The notes below the pieces were generated by a model that was not told the DNA's origin, did no database searches, and saw only the letters and a list, made by a program, of their open reading frames with translations. A DNA stretch of 64,000 nucleotides, taken from NCBI GenBank assembly GCA_910575075.1, contig CAJTCY010000018.1:49359-113358 (forward strand), in the 5' to 3' direction. Below, piece by piece: positions 27,030 to 36,929 of the stretch. Source of the stretch: Lachnospiraceae bacterium. GTDB taxonomy: Bacteria > Bacillota > Clostridia > Lachnospirales > Lachnospiraceae. The stretch's first letter is position 1. Every line of letters starts with the position of its first letter. A program made the translations under genes and the position numbers.

Positions 27030-27545
27030 ATGGCAGAGGCAAACTGGTATGTAGTTCATACCTATTCCGGTTATGAAAATAAGGTGAAAGAGAACATTGA
27101 TAAGACAATCAAGAACCGTCATCTTGAGGATCAGATTCTTGAGGTGAGAGTTCCGATGCAGAGTGTCGTGGAAATGAAAAACGGTGTGAAAAAGACGGTT
27201 GAGAAGAAAATGTTTCCAGGATATGTTCTTATTAACATGGTTATGAATGATGACATATGGTATGTGGTTAGAAATACCAGAGGTGTTACCGGGTTTGTAG
27301 GTCCGGGTTCCAAGCCCGTACCACTCACTGAAGCTGAAATGAGACCATTGGGTATTCAGGTTGACAATGTGGTTGTGGATTTTGAAGAAGGTGATTCCAT
27401 CCGGGTAATTGGCGGTGTCTGGAAAGACACGGTCGGTGTGATTCAGTCCATGAACCATAGTAAGCAGATGGTTACCATCAATGTTGATCTGTTCGGCCGT
27501 GAAACGCCGGTTGAAATAAGTTTCACAGATATCAGAAAGTTATAA
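27030..27545 (+). CDS. nusG: Transcription termination/antitermination protein NusG
   Basis: This 171-residue NusG has the N-terminal NGN domain (WYVVHTYSGYENKVKENI) and the C-terminal KOW domain (FEEGDSIRVIGGVWKDTVGV). It binds RNA polymerase and modulates pausing and termination. Length and order (secE-nusG-rplK) are standard. The SD AGGAGGCAT lies at 27012-27020, overlapping the secE stop. Confidence 0.97.
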   Translation: MAEANWYVVHTYSGYENKVKENIDKTIKNRHLEDQILEVRVPMQSVVEMKNGVKKTVEKKMFPGYVLINMVMNDDIWYVVRNTRGVTGFVGPGSKPVPLTEAEMRPLGIQVDNVVVDFEEGDSIRVIGGVWKDTVGVIQSMNHSKQMVTINVDLFGRETPVEISFTDIRKL

Positions 27546-27611
27546 GATGCACATTGTTACAGGATTTTTAGAGATAGAAAGACTGTACGAGTTTAAAGGA
27601 GGATTTTCCAA

Positions 27612-28037
27612 ATGGCAAAGAAAGTAGAAGGATATATCAAATTACAGATCCCTGCTGGAAAGGCTACGCCGGCTCCACCAGTTGGACCTGCACTTGGACA
27701 GCATGGTGTAAATATTGTTGAATTTACAAAACAGTTTAATGCAAGAACGGCTGACCAGGGAGATTTAATTATTCCGGTAGTAATTACCGTATATTCAGAC
27801 AGAAGCTTCAGCTTCGTGACCAAGACGCCGCCTGCTCCCGTATTGATTAAGAAAGCATGCAATATTAAGTCTGGTTCTGCGGTACCTAATAAGACGAAAG
27901 TAGCGACCATTTCCAAAGCAAAGGTACAGGAAATCGCAGAGCTGAAAATGCCGGATTTGAATGCAGCTTCACTGGAAGCGGCTATGAGCATGATTGCAGG
28001 AACCGCAAGAAGCATGGGCGTTACAGTCGAGGAATAG
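27612..28037 (+). CDS. rplK: 50S ribosomal protein L11
   Basis: This 141-residue L11 begins [29 protein letters not shown] and forms with 23S rRNA the GTPase-associated centre. AAAGGAGG precedes the ATG. Length is standard, and rplA follows after 65 nt. Confidence 0.97.
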   Translation: MAKKVEGYIKLQIPAGKATPAPPVGPALGQHGVNIVEFTKQFNARTADQGDLIIPVVITVYSDRSFSFVTKTPPAPVLIKKACNIKSGSAVPNKTKVATISKAKVQEIAELKMPDLNAASLEAAMSMIAGTARSMGVTVEE

Positions 28038-28102
28038 GCTTAGGTCACTTAGCAAAACGTGGGAGGGGATACTCCCGATATTACCACTAGGAGGTTATGA
28101 GA

Positions 28103-28795
28103 ATGAAACGAGGAAAGAAATATGTAGAGGCTGCAAAAGCGATTGACAGAGCAGTGCAGTATGATACAGCAGAAGCAATCAGCCTTGCTAAGAAGGCGGC
28201 AGTTGCGAAATTTGATGAAACAATCGAGGCTCACATCAGAACCGGCTGTGATGGAAGACATGCAGAACAGCAGATCCGTGGTGCGGTGGTACTGCCACAC
28301 GGAACAGGTAAGACTGTTAAGGTTCTGGTTTTTGCAAAGGGTGAAAAGGTAGATGAGGCATTGGCGGCAGGAGCTGACCATGTAGGCGGTGAGGAACTGA
28401 TTCCGAAGATTCAGAATGACGGATGGCTGGATTTTGACGTTGTAGTTGCCACTCCAGACATGATGGGCGTTGTGGGACGTCTGGGACGTGTACTCGGACC
28501 GAAAGGTTTAATGCCAAACCCCAAAGCAGGAACCGTAACTATGGATGTTACCAAAGCAATCAATGATATTAAGGCTGGTAAGATTGAGTACAGATTAGAT
28601 AAGACAAATATTATCCATGTGCCAATTGGAAAAGCATCTTTTACAGAAGAACAGTTAGCGGACAACTTCCAGACCCTTATGGATGCCATCATTAAAGCAA
28701 AGCCATCAGCATTAAAGGGACAGTATTTAAGAAGTGTTACATTAGCTCCTACTATGGGACCTGGTGTAAAAATCAATACGGCAAAGCTTGTTTAA
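28103..28795 (+). CDS. rplA: 50S ribosomal protein L1
   Basis: This 230-residue L1 starts [15 protein letters not shown]. It binds 23S rRNA in the L1 stalk and in many bacteria represses its own operon. ATG 28103 lies 8 nt after AGGAGG (28089-28094); the ATG at 28097 would be only 2 nt away and is rejected. The conserved [24 protein letters not shown] region appears here as [19 protein letters not shown]. Confidence 0.97.
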   Translation: MKRGKKYVEAAKAIDRAVQYDTAEAISLAKKAAVAKFDETIEAHIRTGCDGRHAEQQIRGAVVLPHGTGKTVKVLVFAKGEKVDEALAAGADHVGGEELIPKIQNDGWLDFDVVVATPDMMGVVGRLGRVLGPKGLMPNPKAGTVTMDVTKAINDIKAGKIEYRLDKTNIIHVPIGKASFTEEQLADNFQTLMDAIIKAKPSALKGQYLRSVTLAPTMGPGVKINTAKLV

Positions 28796-28803
28796 ATTTA
28801 GTG

Positions 28804-28832
28804 TTGACATCTGAAATAGAAAATGATATGCT
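28804..28832 (+). promoter_or_regulatory. Promoter of the rplJ-rplL unit
   Basis: TTGACA (28804-28809) and TATGCT (28827-28832) at 17 nt spacing lie immediately after the rplA stop, so rplJL has its own transcript start upstream of its leader. Confidence 0.75.
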
Positions 28833-28837
28833 AGACA

Positions 28838-28967
28838 CGCATATGACCGAAGACAGCAGGTGCCGAGAGGCGTAACCGTTGGCCTGCCGAGGAGATTTAT
28901 CAGACGTTTCTGTCTGATATTAATGAAAGATAATTTCAAGCCTCTTTGTCTCGGACGAAGGGGCTTT
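28838..28967 (+). promoter_or_regulatory. Ribosomal protein L10 leader with attenuator
   Basis: The core GACAGCAGGTGCCGAGAGG (from 28852) through GGCCTGCCGAGG (28881-28892) has the typical pattern of the L10-L12 autoregulatory leader of Firmicutes, where a purine-rich kink-turn element binds the L10 complex. A terminator hairpin, arms AAGCCTCTT (28938-28946) and AAGGGGCTT (28958-28966) followed by T, comes next. Excess L10(L12)4 is expected to promote termination. The rest up to 29137 has no gene. Confidence 0.85.
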
Positions 28968-29137
28968 TAAATTGAATAAAGCTGTCTGTGCAGATGCATT
29001 TGCTGGAAACAGTATTATGCACCAGGACGGCTGAAACGGATATTCCGTGCAGGCAATTTAAAAGCTCACATCAGACAGTCTTTTGTTTTGTGTAAAGAAG
29101 GGACTGTACTTAAATAAAATAAGGAGGTGCACGATTC

Positions 29138-29683
29138 GTGGCAAAAGTAGAATTAAAGCAGCCTATTGTACAGGAAATCGCTGATCAGATCCAGGATGCA
29201 CAATCTGTTGTATTAGTGGATTACCGTGGATTGACTGTAGACGAAGATACACAGTTGCGCAAGCAGTTAAGAGAAGCTGGTGTTACTTATAAAGTGTATA
29301 AGAATACATTGATGAATTTTGCATTTAAGGGAACTGATTTTGAGAGCATGTCTTCTTTGTTAGAAGGTCCGAATGCTATCGCAATTTCCAAAGAGGATGC
29401 AACAGCACCGGCAAGGATTCTTGCAAAGTTTGCAAAGGCTGCACCGGCATTAGAGCTGAAAGCAGGCGTAGTAGAAGGAACTTTCTATGATTCAGAAGGA
29501 ATCAAAGCAATTGCTTCTGTGCCATCCAGAGACGAGCTGCTGTCCAAATTCCTTGGCAGTATTCAGTCACCAATTACCAATCTGGCTCGTGTTCTTAACC
29601 AGATCGCAGAGCAGGGCGGTGGAGAAGCAGCGGCAGAAGCTGCTCCAGAGGCGCCGGCAGAAGAAGCTCCTGCAGAGGCGTAG
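29138..29683 (+). CDS. rplJ: 50S ribosomal protein L10
   Basis: This 181-residue L10 begins AKVELKQPIVQEIADQI and contains VVLVDYRGLTVDE. It anchors L7/L12 dimers on the ribosome. The start is GTG 29138 behind AAGGAGGTG. The C-terminal tail is alanine/proline/glutamate rich (AAEAAPEAPAEEAPAEA), longer than in many species. It is regulated by the leader described above. Confidence 0.97.
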   Translation: MAKVELKQPIVQEIADQIQDAQSVVLVDYRGLTVDEDTQLRKQLREAGVTYKVYKNTLMNFAFKGTDFESMSSLLEGPNAIAISKEDATAPARILAKFAKAAPALELKAGVVEGTFYDSEGIKAIASVPSRDELLSKFLGSIQSPITNLARVLNQIAEQGGGEAAAEAAPEAPAEEAPAEA

Positions 29684-29739
29684 CCTGATAGTTATATATT
29701 GATATTCACAATTATAAAAATAAATGGAGGTATATTATA

Positions 29740-30117
29740 ATGGCAAAGTTAACAACAGCAGAATTTATTGAAGCTATTAAAGAGTTAAGTGTATTAGAAT
29801 TGAATGATTTGGTAAAAGCTTGCGAAGAAGAGTTCGGCGTATCTGCAGCAGCAGGAGTTGTCGTTGCAGCAGCAGGCGGAGATGGAGCAGGCGCAGCAGA
29901 AGAGAAGACTGACTTTAATGTAGAGCTGACAGAAGTTGGACCAAACAAGGTTAAGGTTATCAAGGTTGTACGTGAAGTAACCGGTTTGGGATTAAAGGAA
30001 GCTAAGGAAGTAGTTGACGGAGCTCCTAAGGTAGTAAAAGAAGGCGCTGAGAAGGCAGAAGCAGAAGATATCAAGGCTAAGTTAGAAGCAGAAGGCGCAA
30101 AAGTAACTTTAAAATAA
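29740..30117 (+). CDS. rplL: 50S ribosomal protein L7/L12
   Basis: This 125-residue protein has the N-terminal dimerisation domain ([21 protein letters not shown]), an Ala/Gly hinge ([18 protein letters not shown]) and the factor-binding C-terminal domain ([21 protein letters not shown]). GGAGG precedes the ATG. It ends the rplJL transcript at a strong terminator. Confidence 0.98.
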   Translation: MAKLTTAEFIEAIKELSVLELNDLVKACEEEFGVSAAAGVVVAAAGGDGAGAAEEKTDFNVELTEVGPNKVKVIKVVREVTGLGLKEAKEVVDGAPKVVKEGAEKAEAEDIKAKLEAEGAKVTLK

Positions 30118-30144
30118 TCGCGGTCTGTATTGAGACGTGTAATC

Positions 30145-30205
30145 AAACAGAAACAGGCTCCCTGGAAAATTTATTTTTCGGGGAGCCTGTTTCTGTTTGG
30201 TTATA
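30145..30205 (+). terminator. Terminator after rplL
   Basis: A perfect 18-bp stem, with arms starting AAACAGAAACAGG at 30145 and ending CCTGTTTCTGTTT at 30198, closes a 18-nt loop and is followed by GGTT. It separates rplL from the inserted sigma-factor operon. The remainder up to 30408 contains no gene. Confidence 0.85.
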
Positions 30206-30408
30206 GGGCAGGCGAGTCTTGAGGAGAAGAATGATCCGCTGGAAGAGGGGCAAATACAAAATGGAAAGTCTATGTACTGTCTTTTCCAATTTTTTCTGTG
30301 ATTTTCTTCAAAATATTGATAGATTTTTCTTTCCGAATCCGTAATAATTAATGTAAACAGAATTACAAAATCCGATGCGCGCAGGTTTGGAAAAGAGGAT
30401 GATTCATT

Positions 30409-30960
30409 ATGAAAATTGGAGAACATAATTTTATTCAGCAATTACAATTGCAAAATGAAAAAGCGCTCCTGTATGTGATAGATAAATATGGCGGTCTGTT
30501 GATGTCGATTATTCGAAAGCAGTTGTTTGGTATCCCTCATCGTCAGGAAGAATGCTTCAATGATGTGCTGTTGAAAATCTGGCAGAACATATCCGACTTC
30601 GATGAAAGAAAAAATACTTTTAAAAATTGGGCTGCGGCAGTTACACGCTACCGTGCCATCGATTATCTGAGACAGTATCAGAGGGAGGTTGCAACGGTGG
30701 ATATTGATGACACCGTGATTGTGAAAGAGGATCGCATTTTGGCGAGAATGATTGAACGTGAACTTTCAGAGGAAGTGGAAATGATGCTGGATTCATTAAA
30801 GCCTGTAGACAGAGAATTGTTCATGAAGCTGTATGTAGAAGAACAGTCTATGGAGCAGGTCAGCAGAGAGACCGGAATGAAGCAGGAAGTTATTTATAAT
30901 CATTTGTCCCGGAGCAAGCGGAAACTCCGCAGGCAATTTGGAATAGAAAGAGGTGTGTAG
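30409..30960 (+). CDS. ECF-type sigma factor
   Basis: This 183-residue sigma-70 family factor has region 2 (LLMSIIRKQLFGIPHRQEECFNDVLLKIWQ followed by NWAAAVTRYRAIDYLR) and region 4 (LYVEEQSMEQVSRETGMKQEVIYNHLSRSKRKLR). It is followed after 2 nt by a DUF4179 membrane anti-sigma factor, a frequent pairing in Clostridia. It would direct RNA polymerase to envelope or stress genes when released. It sits between rplL and rpoB, which are normally adjacent or nearly so. GAGGATG precedes the start codon. Confidence 0.88.
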   Translation: MKIGEHNFIQQLQLQNEKALLYVIDKYGGLLMSIIRKQLFGIPHRQEECFNDVLLKIWQNISDFDERKNTFKNWAAAVTRYRAIDYLRQYQREVATVDIDDTVIVKEDRILARMIERELSEEVEMMLDSLKPVDRELFMKLYVEEQSMEQVSRETGMKQEVIYNHLSRSKRKLRRQFGIERGV

Positions 30961-30962
30961 TT

Positions 30963-32162
30963 ATGGCTAAAACAATTTATCAATTATTAAATGATGTGGA
31001 AACAGATTTTTCAGAATATGAAAATGTGGAACTGACACCCGAGGAAAAAGACTGTTTTAAATCAAAAATTCTGATGGAGGTGAAAAGTATGAAGGCGGAA
31101 GAAAGGAAGAAGAACAGAAGAAACTGGAAAAAAGCCGCAGGTGTGGCAGGTGTGGCGGCAGCGTTTGTAATCGTAGCTGGAGCGGCAGGAATAGCGGCTA
31201 ATCCTGTATTGGCAAAGCAGATTTTCAGCAGCGTTTTTGGAACTTTGATTAACCGTTCCGACGACGGTTATATTGGAGAAAAAGAGCTGTACACCAAGGT
31301 AGGAGAAAAAGCAGTGCCGATCCGGGAAGAATTGGAGAAATATGAGGGGACGGGAGACTTTGTAACGGCTGTGGAGCATAATGGAGTGACACTTTCGGTA
31401 TCAGATGTTTACTGTGACGGCAGCGTTCTCTATTATACTCTTGTACTGAGGACAGATAATGAGGATATTAACAAAGCAGAAGGGGTCTGCACTTATCTTC
31501 AGGATGACATGATATGGAGACCGGATGTGGAAAGAAATGATGGAAGTAAAGTACCAGTTTCCGGAGGCATGTTGGGGGCAGCCAAGAAGGCAGAGGACGG
31601 TTCTTATGTTTTGATGGAAGAACTGGAGCTGTACGGTGATACAGGAAGCTATGATGAAAAACTAGAGCCGGGCAAGGATGGAAATGTGATTGTGAACTAT
31701 ACCATGAGTGGAGTGACGGGAATCTATTTAGATCCGAACCGTGTAGATGAGAAGGGTCATTTTGAGGAAACTGGACGCGTGGAGGGAGAATGGAAGCTGA
31801 GATTCCCGGTGACGGTTGATGCTTCTGGCTATGAAGTCATAGAGGTTAATAAAGAAGACAATGGAATTAAAGTAAAGGAGATCATTAGAACAGAGACAAC
31901 CCTGATTGTCAAAGTAGATTTTTCCGGGCATGCGACAAAGCCCCCCTATAATTACGATGGCTGCCCGAACATAAGCATTAAGGACAGTGAAGGCAATTAC
32001 CTTGACGGCATGGGCGGAGGCGGCGGCGGAAGTGAAACCTTTACCATCCAGTATAAGTTCCTCTATAACGGGCAGAAAGATTTGATTGTGGAAGTTTCAG
32101 ATTATGTGAGAGAATCTGAGTCCAATATTCCTATTGCAGATATTCCGATTACACTTCCGTAA
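30963..32162 (+). CDS. DUF4179 anti-sigma factor
   Basis: This 399-residue membrane protein has a cytoplasmic N-terminal segment (LTPEEKDCFKSKILMEV, the sigma-binding side), a single membrane helix at about 57-80 and an extracellular beta-rich domain. The layout matches DUF4179 proteins that hold an ECF sigma factor at the membrane. A glycine-rich GMGGGGGGSETF stretch near residue 351 is unusual. It is co-transcribed with the sigma gene and ends 45 nt before a strong terminator. Confidence 0.85.
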   Translation: MAKTIYQLLNDVETDFSEYENVELTPEEKDCFKSKILMEVKSMKAEERKKNRRNWKKAAGVAGVAAAFVIVAGAAGIAANPVLAKQIFSSVFGTLINRSDDGYIGEKELYTKVGEKAVPIREELEKYEGTGDFVTAVEHNGVTLSVSDVYCDGSVLYYTLVLRTDNEDINKAEGVCTYLQDDMIWRPDVERNDGSKVPVSGGMLGAAKKAEDGSYVLMEELELYGDTGSYDEKLEPGKDGNVIVNYTMSGVTGIYLDPNRVDEKGHFEETGRVEGEWKLRFPVTVDASGYEVIEVNKEDNGIKVKEIIRTETTLIVKVDFSGHATKPPYNYDGCPNISIKDSEGNYLDGMGGGGGGSETFTIQYKFLYNGQKDLIVEVSDYVRESESNIPIADIPITLP

Positions 32163-32206
32163 AGTATGAACATGAAGTGTCATCTACAAGAAAACGATCG
32201 TATGTC

Positions 32207-32248
32207 TACAGCGGGAAAGCATTATGCTTTCCTGCTGTATTTGGTTTT
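32207..32248 (+). terminator. Terminator of the sigma/anti-sigma operon
   Basis: Arms TACAGCGGGAAAGCA (32207-32221) and TGCTTTCCTGCTGTA (32225-32239) pair over 15 bp with one G-U, followed by TTTGGTTTTT. Confidence 0.85.
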
Positions 32249-32342
32249 TAATAAGGAAAGAATTATCACGCTTAAATGTGTCGCGTAGTTGATTTCGCGC
32301 CAATTTTTTGCTTGTCATGTAAAGTTACAAGAAGGAGGAAAA

Positions 32343-32837
32343 ATGAGAAGATATATACAGAGTTTTACAGTGATTATGGGTATGGCTTTTTTGGTGCTGT
32401 TTGCCGCAGGACCGCGAGAAGAAAGAGATTCTTATACGGAGATGGTGGAGGGGCGTAATGCTTTCAAGTTATTCAAGGATGGTGTATGGGAAATCCGCTA
32501 TATTTCACATATGGTAGAGTATACAGACAGAATTAAGAGTACAACGGTGCGGCTGTCTGTAAACATGAACAGAGAACTGTCGGAAGAAGAAATGCTGGGA
32601 ATCATGGATTATTATGAGCTTACCAGGAACTGTAAATTTGTGGGTAATGAGTATGTGGGAGAGCGTGAAACAGATTTTACCTGTTTTGCCGTGTTTTTCC
32701 GCGGAGATACGGATGAAGAAGTCCGAAGGATCAAATATTTGAATGGAAAAGAAGTGCAGGCAGCAGATGAGGAGGAAAATAATTTTCCGCATCCGGAAGT
32801 ATCTACTTCCGCAGAGGATCTTGGTGAGTGGCCTTAA
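32343..32837 (+). CDS. Unknown exported protein, 164 residues
   Basis: I do not recognise the family. ATG 32343 follows GAAGGAGG. The N-terminus (RRYIQSFTVIMGMAFLVLFAAG) is a signal peptide or signal anchor without a lipobox. The mature part is acidic with a beta-rich core (KSTTVRLSVNMNRELSEEEML) and an acidic C-terminus. It has its own unit after the terminator and before the rpoB promoter, and may be a member of the regulon of the adjacent sigma factor. Confidence 0.75.
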   Translation: MRRYIQSFTVIMGMAFLVLFAAGPREERDSYTEMVEGRNAFKLFKDGVWEIRYISHMVEYTDRIKSTTVRLSVNMNRELSEEEMLGIMDYYELTRNCKFVGNEYVGERETDFTCFAVFFRGDTDEEVRRIKYLNGKEVQAADEEENNFPHPEVSTSAEDLGEWP

Positions 32838-32855
32838 ATTTTTGAGAGGTTTTTC

Positions 32856-32885
32856 TTGACATGCATTTGACGGTTGTGCTATCAT
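32856..32885 (+). promoter_or_regulatory. rpoBC promoter
   Basis: TTGACA (32856-32861) and TATCAT (32880-32885) with 18 nt spacing lie 133 nt before rpoB. A second TTGACG at 32867 overlaps but has no good partner. Confidence 0.6.
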
Positions 32886-32927
32886 ATAAGATGCACTATT
32901 ATGGTGACGTGTACTTATTGCCAGGTA

Positions 32928-32965
32928 GCTATATCAGAGGGAACATAATTTCTGATATAGCTTTT
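32928..32965 (+). promoter_or_regulatory. Hairpin in the rpoB leader
   Basis: Arms GCTATATCAGA (32928-32938) and TCTGATATAGC (32951-32961) are perfectly complementary and followed by TTTTGG, with outer TGCCA/TGGCA pairing possible (32919 and 32965-32969). It resembles a weak terminator or attenuator 56 nt before the rpoB start. Confidence 0.6.
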
Positions 32966-33017
32966 GGCAGATTATAGAAGGATTCTTGAAAATATAAAAA
33001 CGAGAGGTGAAACGTCA

Positions 33018-36000
33018 ATGGAGAAAAACAGAATACGTCCGATTAAAGCAGGAAAAAGCGTTCGTATGAGTTACTCGCGACAAAAGGAAGTATTAGAAAT
33101 GCCGAACCTGATTGAGGTTCAGAAGAATTCCTACAACTGGTTTATCAACGAAGGGTTGAAAGAGGTATTTGCTGACATTTCCCCCATCGCAGATTACAGC
33201 GGGCAGTTAAGTCTGGAATTCGTTGGTTTTACGCTGTGTGAGGATGATGTAAAATACTCGATAGCAGAATGTAAAGAGCGAGATGCCACTTATGCAGCTC
33301 CTTTAAAAGTAAAAGTCAGATTTTACAATAAAGAGGCGGTTGAAGAAGTCAAGGATTATGAAATCTTCATGGGCGATTTACCACTTATGACAGAGACGGG
33401 AACCTTCGTAATCAACGGCGCAGAACGTGTGATTGTCAGCCAGTTGGTGCGTTCGCCCGGCATTTATTATGGGATTGCACACGACAAAGTGGGTAAGACC
33501 CTGTATTCCTGCACAGTAATTCCCAATCGAGGCGCATGGCTGGAATATGAGACAGATTCTAATGATGTATTTTATGTACGTGTGGACAGAACCAGAAAGG
33601 TTCCTGTCACAGTTTTGATTCGTGCGCTTGGCATTGGAACCAATCAGGAGATTGTCGACCTGTTTGGTGAGGAACCTAAAATCATTGCCAGCTTTGGCAA
33701 AGATGTTGCCACTAATTACCACGAAGGCCTGCTGGAACTTTATAAGAAAATACGTCCGGGAGAGCCGCTTACTGTGGAGAGCGCAGAGAGTCTGATCAAT
33801 GCTATGTTTTTTGATCCCAGGCGTTATGATCTGGCAAAGGTGGGCAGATATAAATTTAATAAGAAGCTGGCGCTTAAGAACCGTATTAGCGGACAGGTCC
33901 TGGCAGAGGACGTTGTGGATGCCTCTACAGGTGAAATTATTGCGCAGCAGGGTGCTTTGGTAGATCGTGAACTTGCGGATGCCATACAAAATGCGGCAGT
34001 TCCGTATGTATGGATACAGGGAGAAGAACGCAATATTAAGGTATTGTCTAATCTCATGGTTGATGTTACCAACTATGTTGAGATTGATCAGGAAGAAGCA
34101 AGAAAATTAGGTATTACAGAATTAGTATATTATCCTGTTTTAGAAAAAATATTAGAAGAAAATGATAGTCTGGAAGACAGAAAGGAAGCGCTCCACAGAA
34201 ATGCTGCGGATCTTATCCCGAAGCATATCACCAGGGAAGATATCATTGCTTCTATTAATTATAATATGCATTTGGAATATGGTCTTGGAAACAGTGACGA
34301 TATTGATCATTTGGGTAACCGCCGCATTCGTGCCGTAGGCGAGCTGCTGCAGAATCAGTACAGAATCGGGCTTTCCAGGATGGAACGTGTGGTTCGTGAG
34401 AGGATGACCACTCAGGACCTGCAGGGAATATCTCCGCAGAGCCTTATCAATATTAAACCAGTGACGGCAGCAGTGAAGGAATTTTTCGGTTCCTCCCAGT
34501 TGTCGCAGTTTATGGACCAGAATAATCCTCTGGGAGAGCTGACGCATAAGAGGCGTCTGTCAGCTTTGGGACCGGGAGGTTTGTCCAGGGATCGTGCAGG
34601 ATTCGAGGTGCGTGACGTGCACTATTCCCATTATGGAAGAATGTGCCCTATTGAGACGCCGGAAGGACCGAACATTGGTCTGATTAACTCTCTTGCAACT
34701 TATGCGAGAATTAATGAGTATGGTTTTGTGGAAGCTCCTTACCGTAAAATTGACAAATCAGATCCTCAAAATCCGCGGGTGACAGATGAAGTAGTCTATA
34801 TGACTGCCGACGAAGAGGATAACTATCATGTGGCGCAGGCGAACGAAGCTTTGGATGCGGAAGGGCATTTTGTGAGAAATTCTGTGTCTGGCCGTTACCG
34901 TGAAGAGACACAGGAATATGAGAAAGCGATGTTTGATTACATGGATGTCTCTCCGAAAATGGTATTTTCTGTGGCTACGGCTTTGATTCCATTCCTGGAA
35001 AATGATGATGCCAACCGTGCGCTGATGGGATCTAACATGCAGCGTCAGGCGGTGCCTCTTCTTACTACAGAGCCTCCGGCGGTTGGAACAGGCATGGAGA
35101 CGAAAGCGGCTGTGGATTCTGGTGTATGTGTGCTTGCCAAAAATGCTGGTGTGGTAGAACGGGCGATTTCCAATGAGATTACCATCAAGACAGAAGACGG
35201 AAAGCGTGATGTATATAAATTGACAAAGTTTTCACGAAGCAATCAGTCCAACTGTTATAATCAAAGGCCGATCGTATTTAAGGGAGATAAGGTAGAAAAA
35301 GGACAGGTAATTGCAGATGGGCCGTCCACTTCCAATGGGGAACTGGCGTTGGGCAAGAATCCATTGATCGGATTTATGACCTGGGAAGGCTATAATTACG
35401 AAGACGCGGTTCTCTTAAGTGAGAGACTGGTGCAGGAGGACGTCTATACTTCTGTCCATATTGAAGAATATGAGGCCGAGGCGCGCGATACCAAGCTGGG
35501 ACCGGAGGAAATTACTAGAGACGTTCCCGGAGTAGGTGATGATGCCCTGAAGGATCTCGATGAGAGAGGTATTATCCGTATCGGCGCTGAAGTACGTGCC
35601 GGAGATATTCTGGTAGGAAAAGTAACGCCGAAAGGAGAGACAGAACTTACGGCAGAAGGGCGTCTTCTCCGTGCTATTTTCGGTGAGAAAGCAAGAGAGG
35701 TAAGAGATACTTCTCTGAAAGTTCCGCATGGTGAATATGGTATCGTAGTGGATGCCAAAGTATTTACCAGGGATAACGGAGATGAACTGTCTCCGGGCGT
35801 CAACCAGGCAGTCCGCATTTACATCGCCCAGAAGCGTAAAATTTCCGTGGGTGACAAGATGGCGGGACGTCATGGTAACAAAGGTGTGGTTTCCCGAGTA
35901 CTTCCAGTGGAGGATATGCCGTTTCTTCCAAACGGGCGTCCTCTGGATATCGTGCTGAACCCGCTGGGTGTGCCGTCCCGTATGAACATCGGACAGGTGT

Positions 36001-36887
36001 TGGAGATCCATTTAAGCCTGGCTGCAAAAGCGCTTGGTTTTAATATTGCTACGCCGGTCTTTGACGGCGCCAATGAGAATGATATTATGGATACTCTGGA
36101 TCTGGCGAATGATTATGTGAATCTTTCCTGGGAAGAGTTTGAAGCGAAATATAAGCAGGATCTGCTGCCGGAAGTGATGGAATATCTGTCTGAGAACCGG
36201 GAACACCGGGAAGTATGGAAGGGCGTGCCCTTGTCAAGAGACGGTAAAGTAAGGCTGCGTGACGGAAGAACCGGAGAATATTTTGACAGCCCGGTAACCA
36301 TTGGGCATATGCATTACCTGAAACTTCATCATCTGGTGGACGATAAGATCCATGCCCGTTCCACGGGTCCGTACTCTCTGGTAACACAGCAGCCTCTGGG
36401 CGGTAAGGCACAGTTCGGAGGACAGCGTTTTGGAGAGATGGAGGTTTGGGCGCTGGAGGCGTATGGCGCGTCTTATACCTTACAGGAGATTCTAACTGTG
36501 AAGTCTGATGATGTGATTGGACGTGTGAAGACCTACGAAGCCATTATCAAAGGCGATAATATTCCGAAACCAGGAATTCCGGAATCTTTTAAGGTGCTGT
36601 TAAAGGAGCTTCAGTCATTGGGTCTGGATGTGAAAGTTCTGGATGAGAACAGAGAAGAAATAGAGCTGATGGAAACCAGTGAATATGGCAATACAGATTT
36701 GAACTCCATCATTGCCGGAGACCGGAACTTTGCTTTTGAAGAAGAGGAATCCTTTGGTGCAATGGGCTTTAGTAAGCAGGAATTTAATGAGGACAGCGAA
36801 GAGCTGGTGGATATAGAGGATGACGAGGAAGAAGAAGCATTAGAACTTGAGGACGATTTCGCCGACTTTGATGATGTTCTCCAATAG
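33018..36887 (+). CDS. rpoB: RNA polymerase beta subunit
   Basis: This 1289-residue beta subunit has all major conserved blocks, including the rifampicin region ([31 protein letters not shown], here near residues 496-526), the [14 protein letters not shown] segment and the C-terminal [24 protein letters not shown] block. ATG 33018 (MEKNRIRPI) with GAGAGGTGA upstream is chosen; the open frame reaches back to 32964. The C-terminal tail is very acidic ([17 protein letters not shown]). rpoC follows after 42 nt. In the rifampicin pocket the usual residues appear wild type. Confidence 0.98.
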   Translation: MEKNRIRPIKAGKSVRMSYSRQKEVLEMPNLIEVQKNSYNWFINEGLKEVFADISPIADYSGQLSLEFVGFTLCEDDVKYSIAECKERDATYAAPLKVKVRFYNKEAVEEVKDYEIFMGDLPLMTETGTFVINGAERVIVSQLVRSPGIYYGIAHDKVGKTLYSCTVIPNRGAWLEYETDSNDVFYVRVDRTRKVPVTVLIRALGIGTNQEIVDLFGEEPKIIASFGKDVATNYHEGLLELYKKIRPGEPLTVESAESLINAMFFDPRRYDLAKVGRYKFNKKLALKNRISGQVLAEDVVDASTGEIIAQQGALVDRELADAIQNAAVPYVWIQGEERNIKVLSNLMVDVTNYVEIDQEEARKLGITELVYYPVLEKILEENDSLEDRKEALHRNAADLIPKHITREDIIASINYNMHLEYGLGNSDDIDHLGNRRIRAVGELLQNQYRIGLSRMERVVRERMTTQDLQGISPQSLINIKPVTAAVKEFFGSSQLSQFMDQNNPLGELTHKRRLSALGPGGLSRDRAGFEVRDVHYSHYGRMCPIETPEGPNIGLINSLATYARINEYGFVEAPYRKIDKSDPQNPRVTDEVVYMTADEEDNYHVAQANEALDAEGHFVRNSVSGRYREETQEYEKAMFDYMDVSPKMVFSVATALIPFLENDDANRALMGSNMQRQAVPLLTTEPPAVGTGMETKAAVDSGVCVLAKNAGVVERAISNEITIKTEDGKRDVYKLTKFSRSNQSNCYNQRPIVFKGDKVEKGQVIADGPSTSNGELALGKNPLIGFMTWEGYNYEDAVLLSERLVQEDVYTSVHIEEYEAEARDTKLGPEEITRDVPGVGDDALKDLDERGIIRIGAEVRAGDILVGKVTPKGETELTAEGRLLRAIFGEKAREVRDTSLKVPHGEYGIVVDAKVFTRDNGDELSPGVNQAVRIYIAQKRKISVGDKMAGRHGNKGVVSRVLPVEDMPFLPNGRPLDIVLNPLGVPSRMNIGQVLEIHLSLAAKALGFNIATPVFDGANENDIMDTLDLANDYVNLSWEEFEAKYKQDLLPEVMEYLSENREHREVWKGVPLSRDGKVRLRDGRTGEYFDSPVTIGHMHYLKLHHLVDDKIHARSTGPYSLVTQQPLGGKAQFGGQRFGEMEVWALEAYGASYTLQEILTVKSDDVIGRVKTYEAIIKGDNIPKPGIPESFKVLLKELQSLGLDVKVLDENREEIELMETSEYGNTDLNSIIAGDRNFAFEEEESFGAMGFSKQEFNEDSEELVDIEDDEEEEALELEDDFADFDDVLQ

Positions 36888-36929
36888 GGAACGCTCCGCG
36901 AAGAGAGAATAGAAGAAGGGAGAATCACA

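Noticed and set aside
33378..33989. 203-residue minus-strand ORF
   Set aside because: It is an antisense shadow of rpoB.
35415..36011. 198-residue minus-strand ORF
   Set aside because: It is also antisense to conserved rpoB coding sequence.
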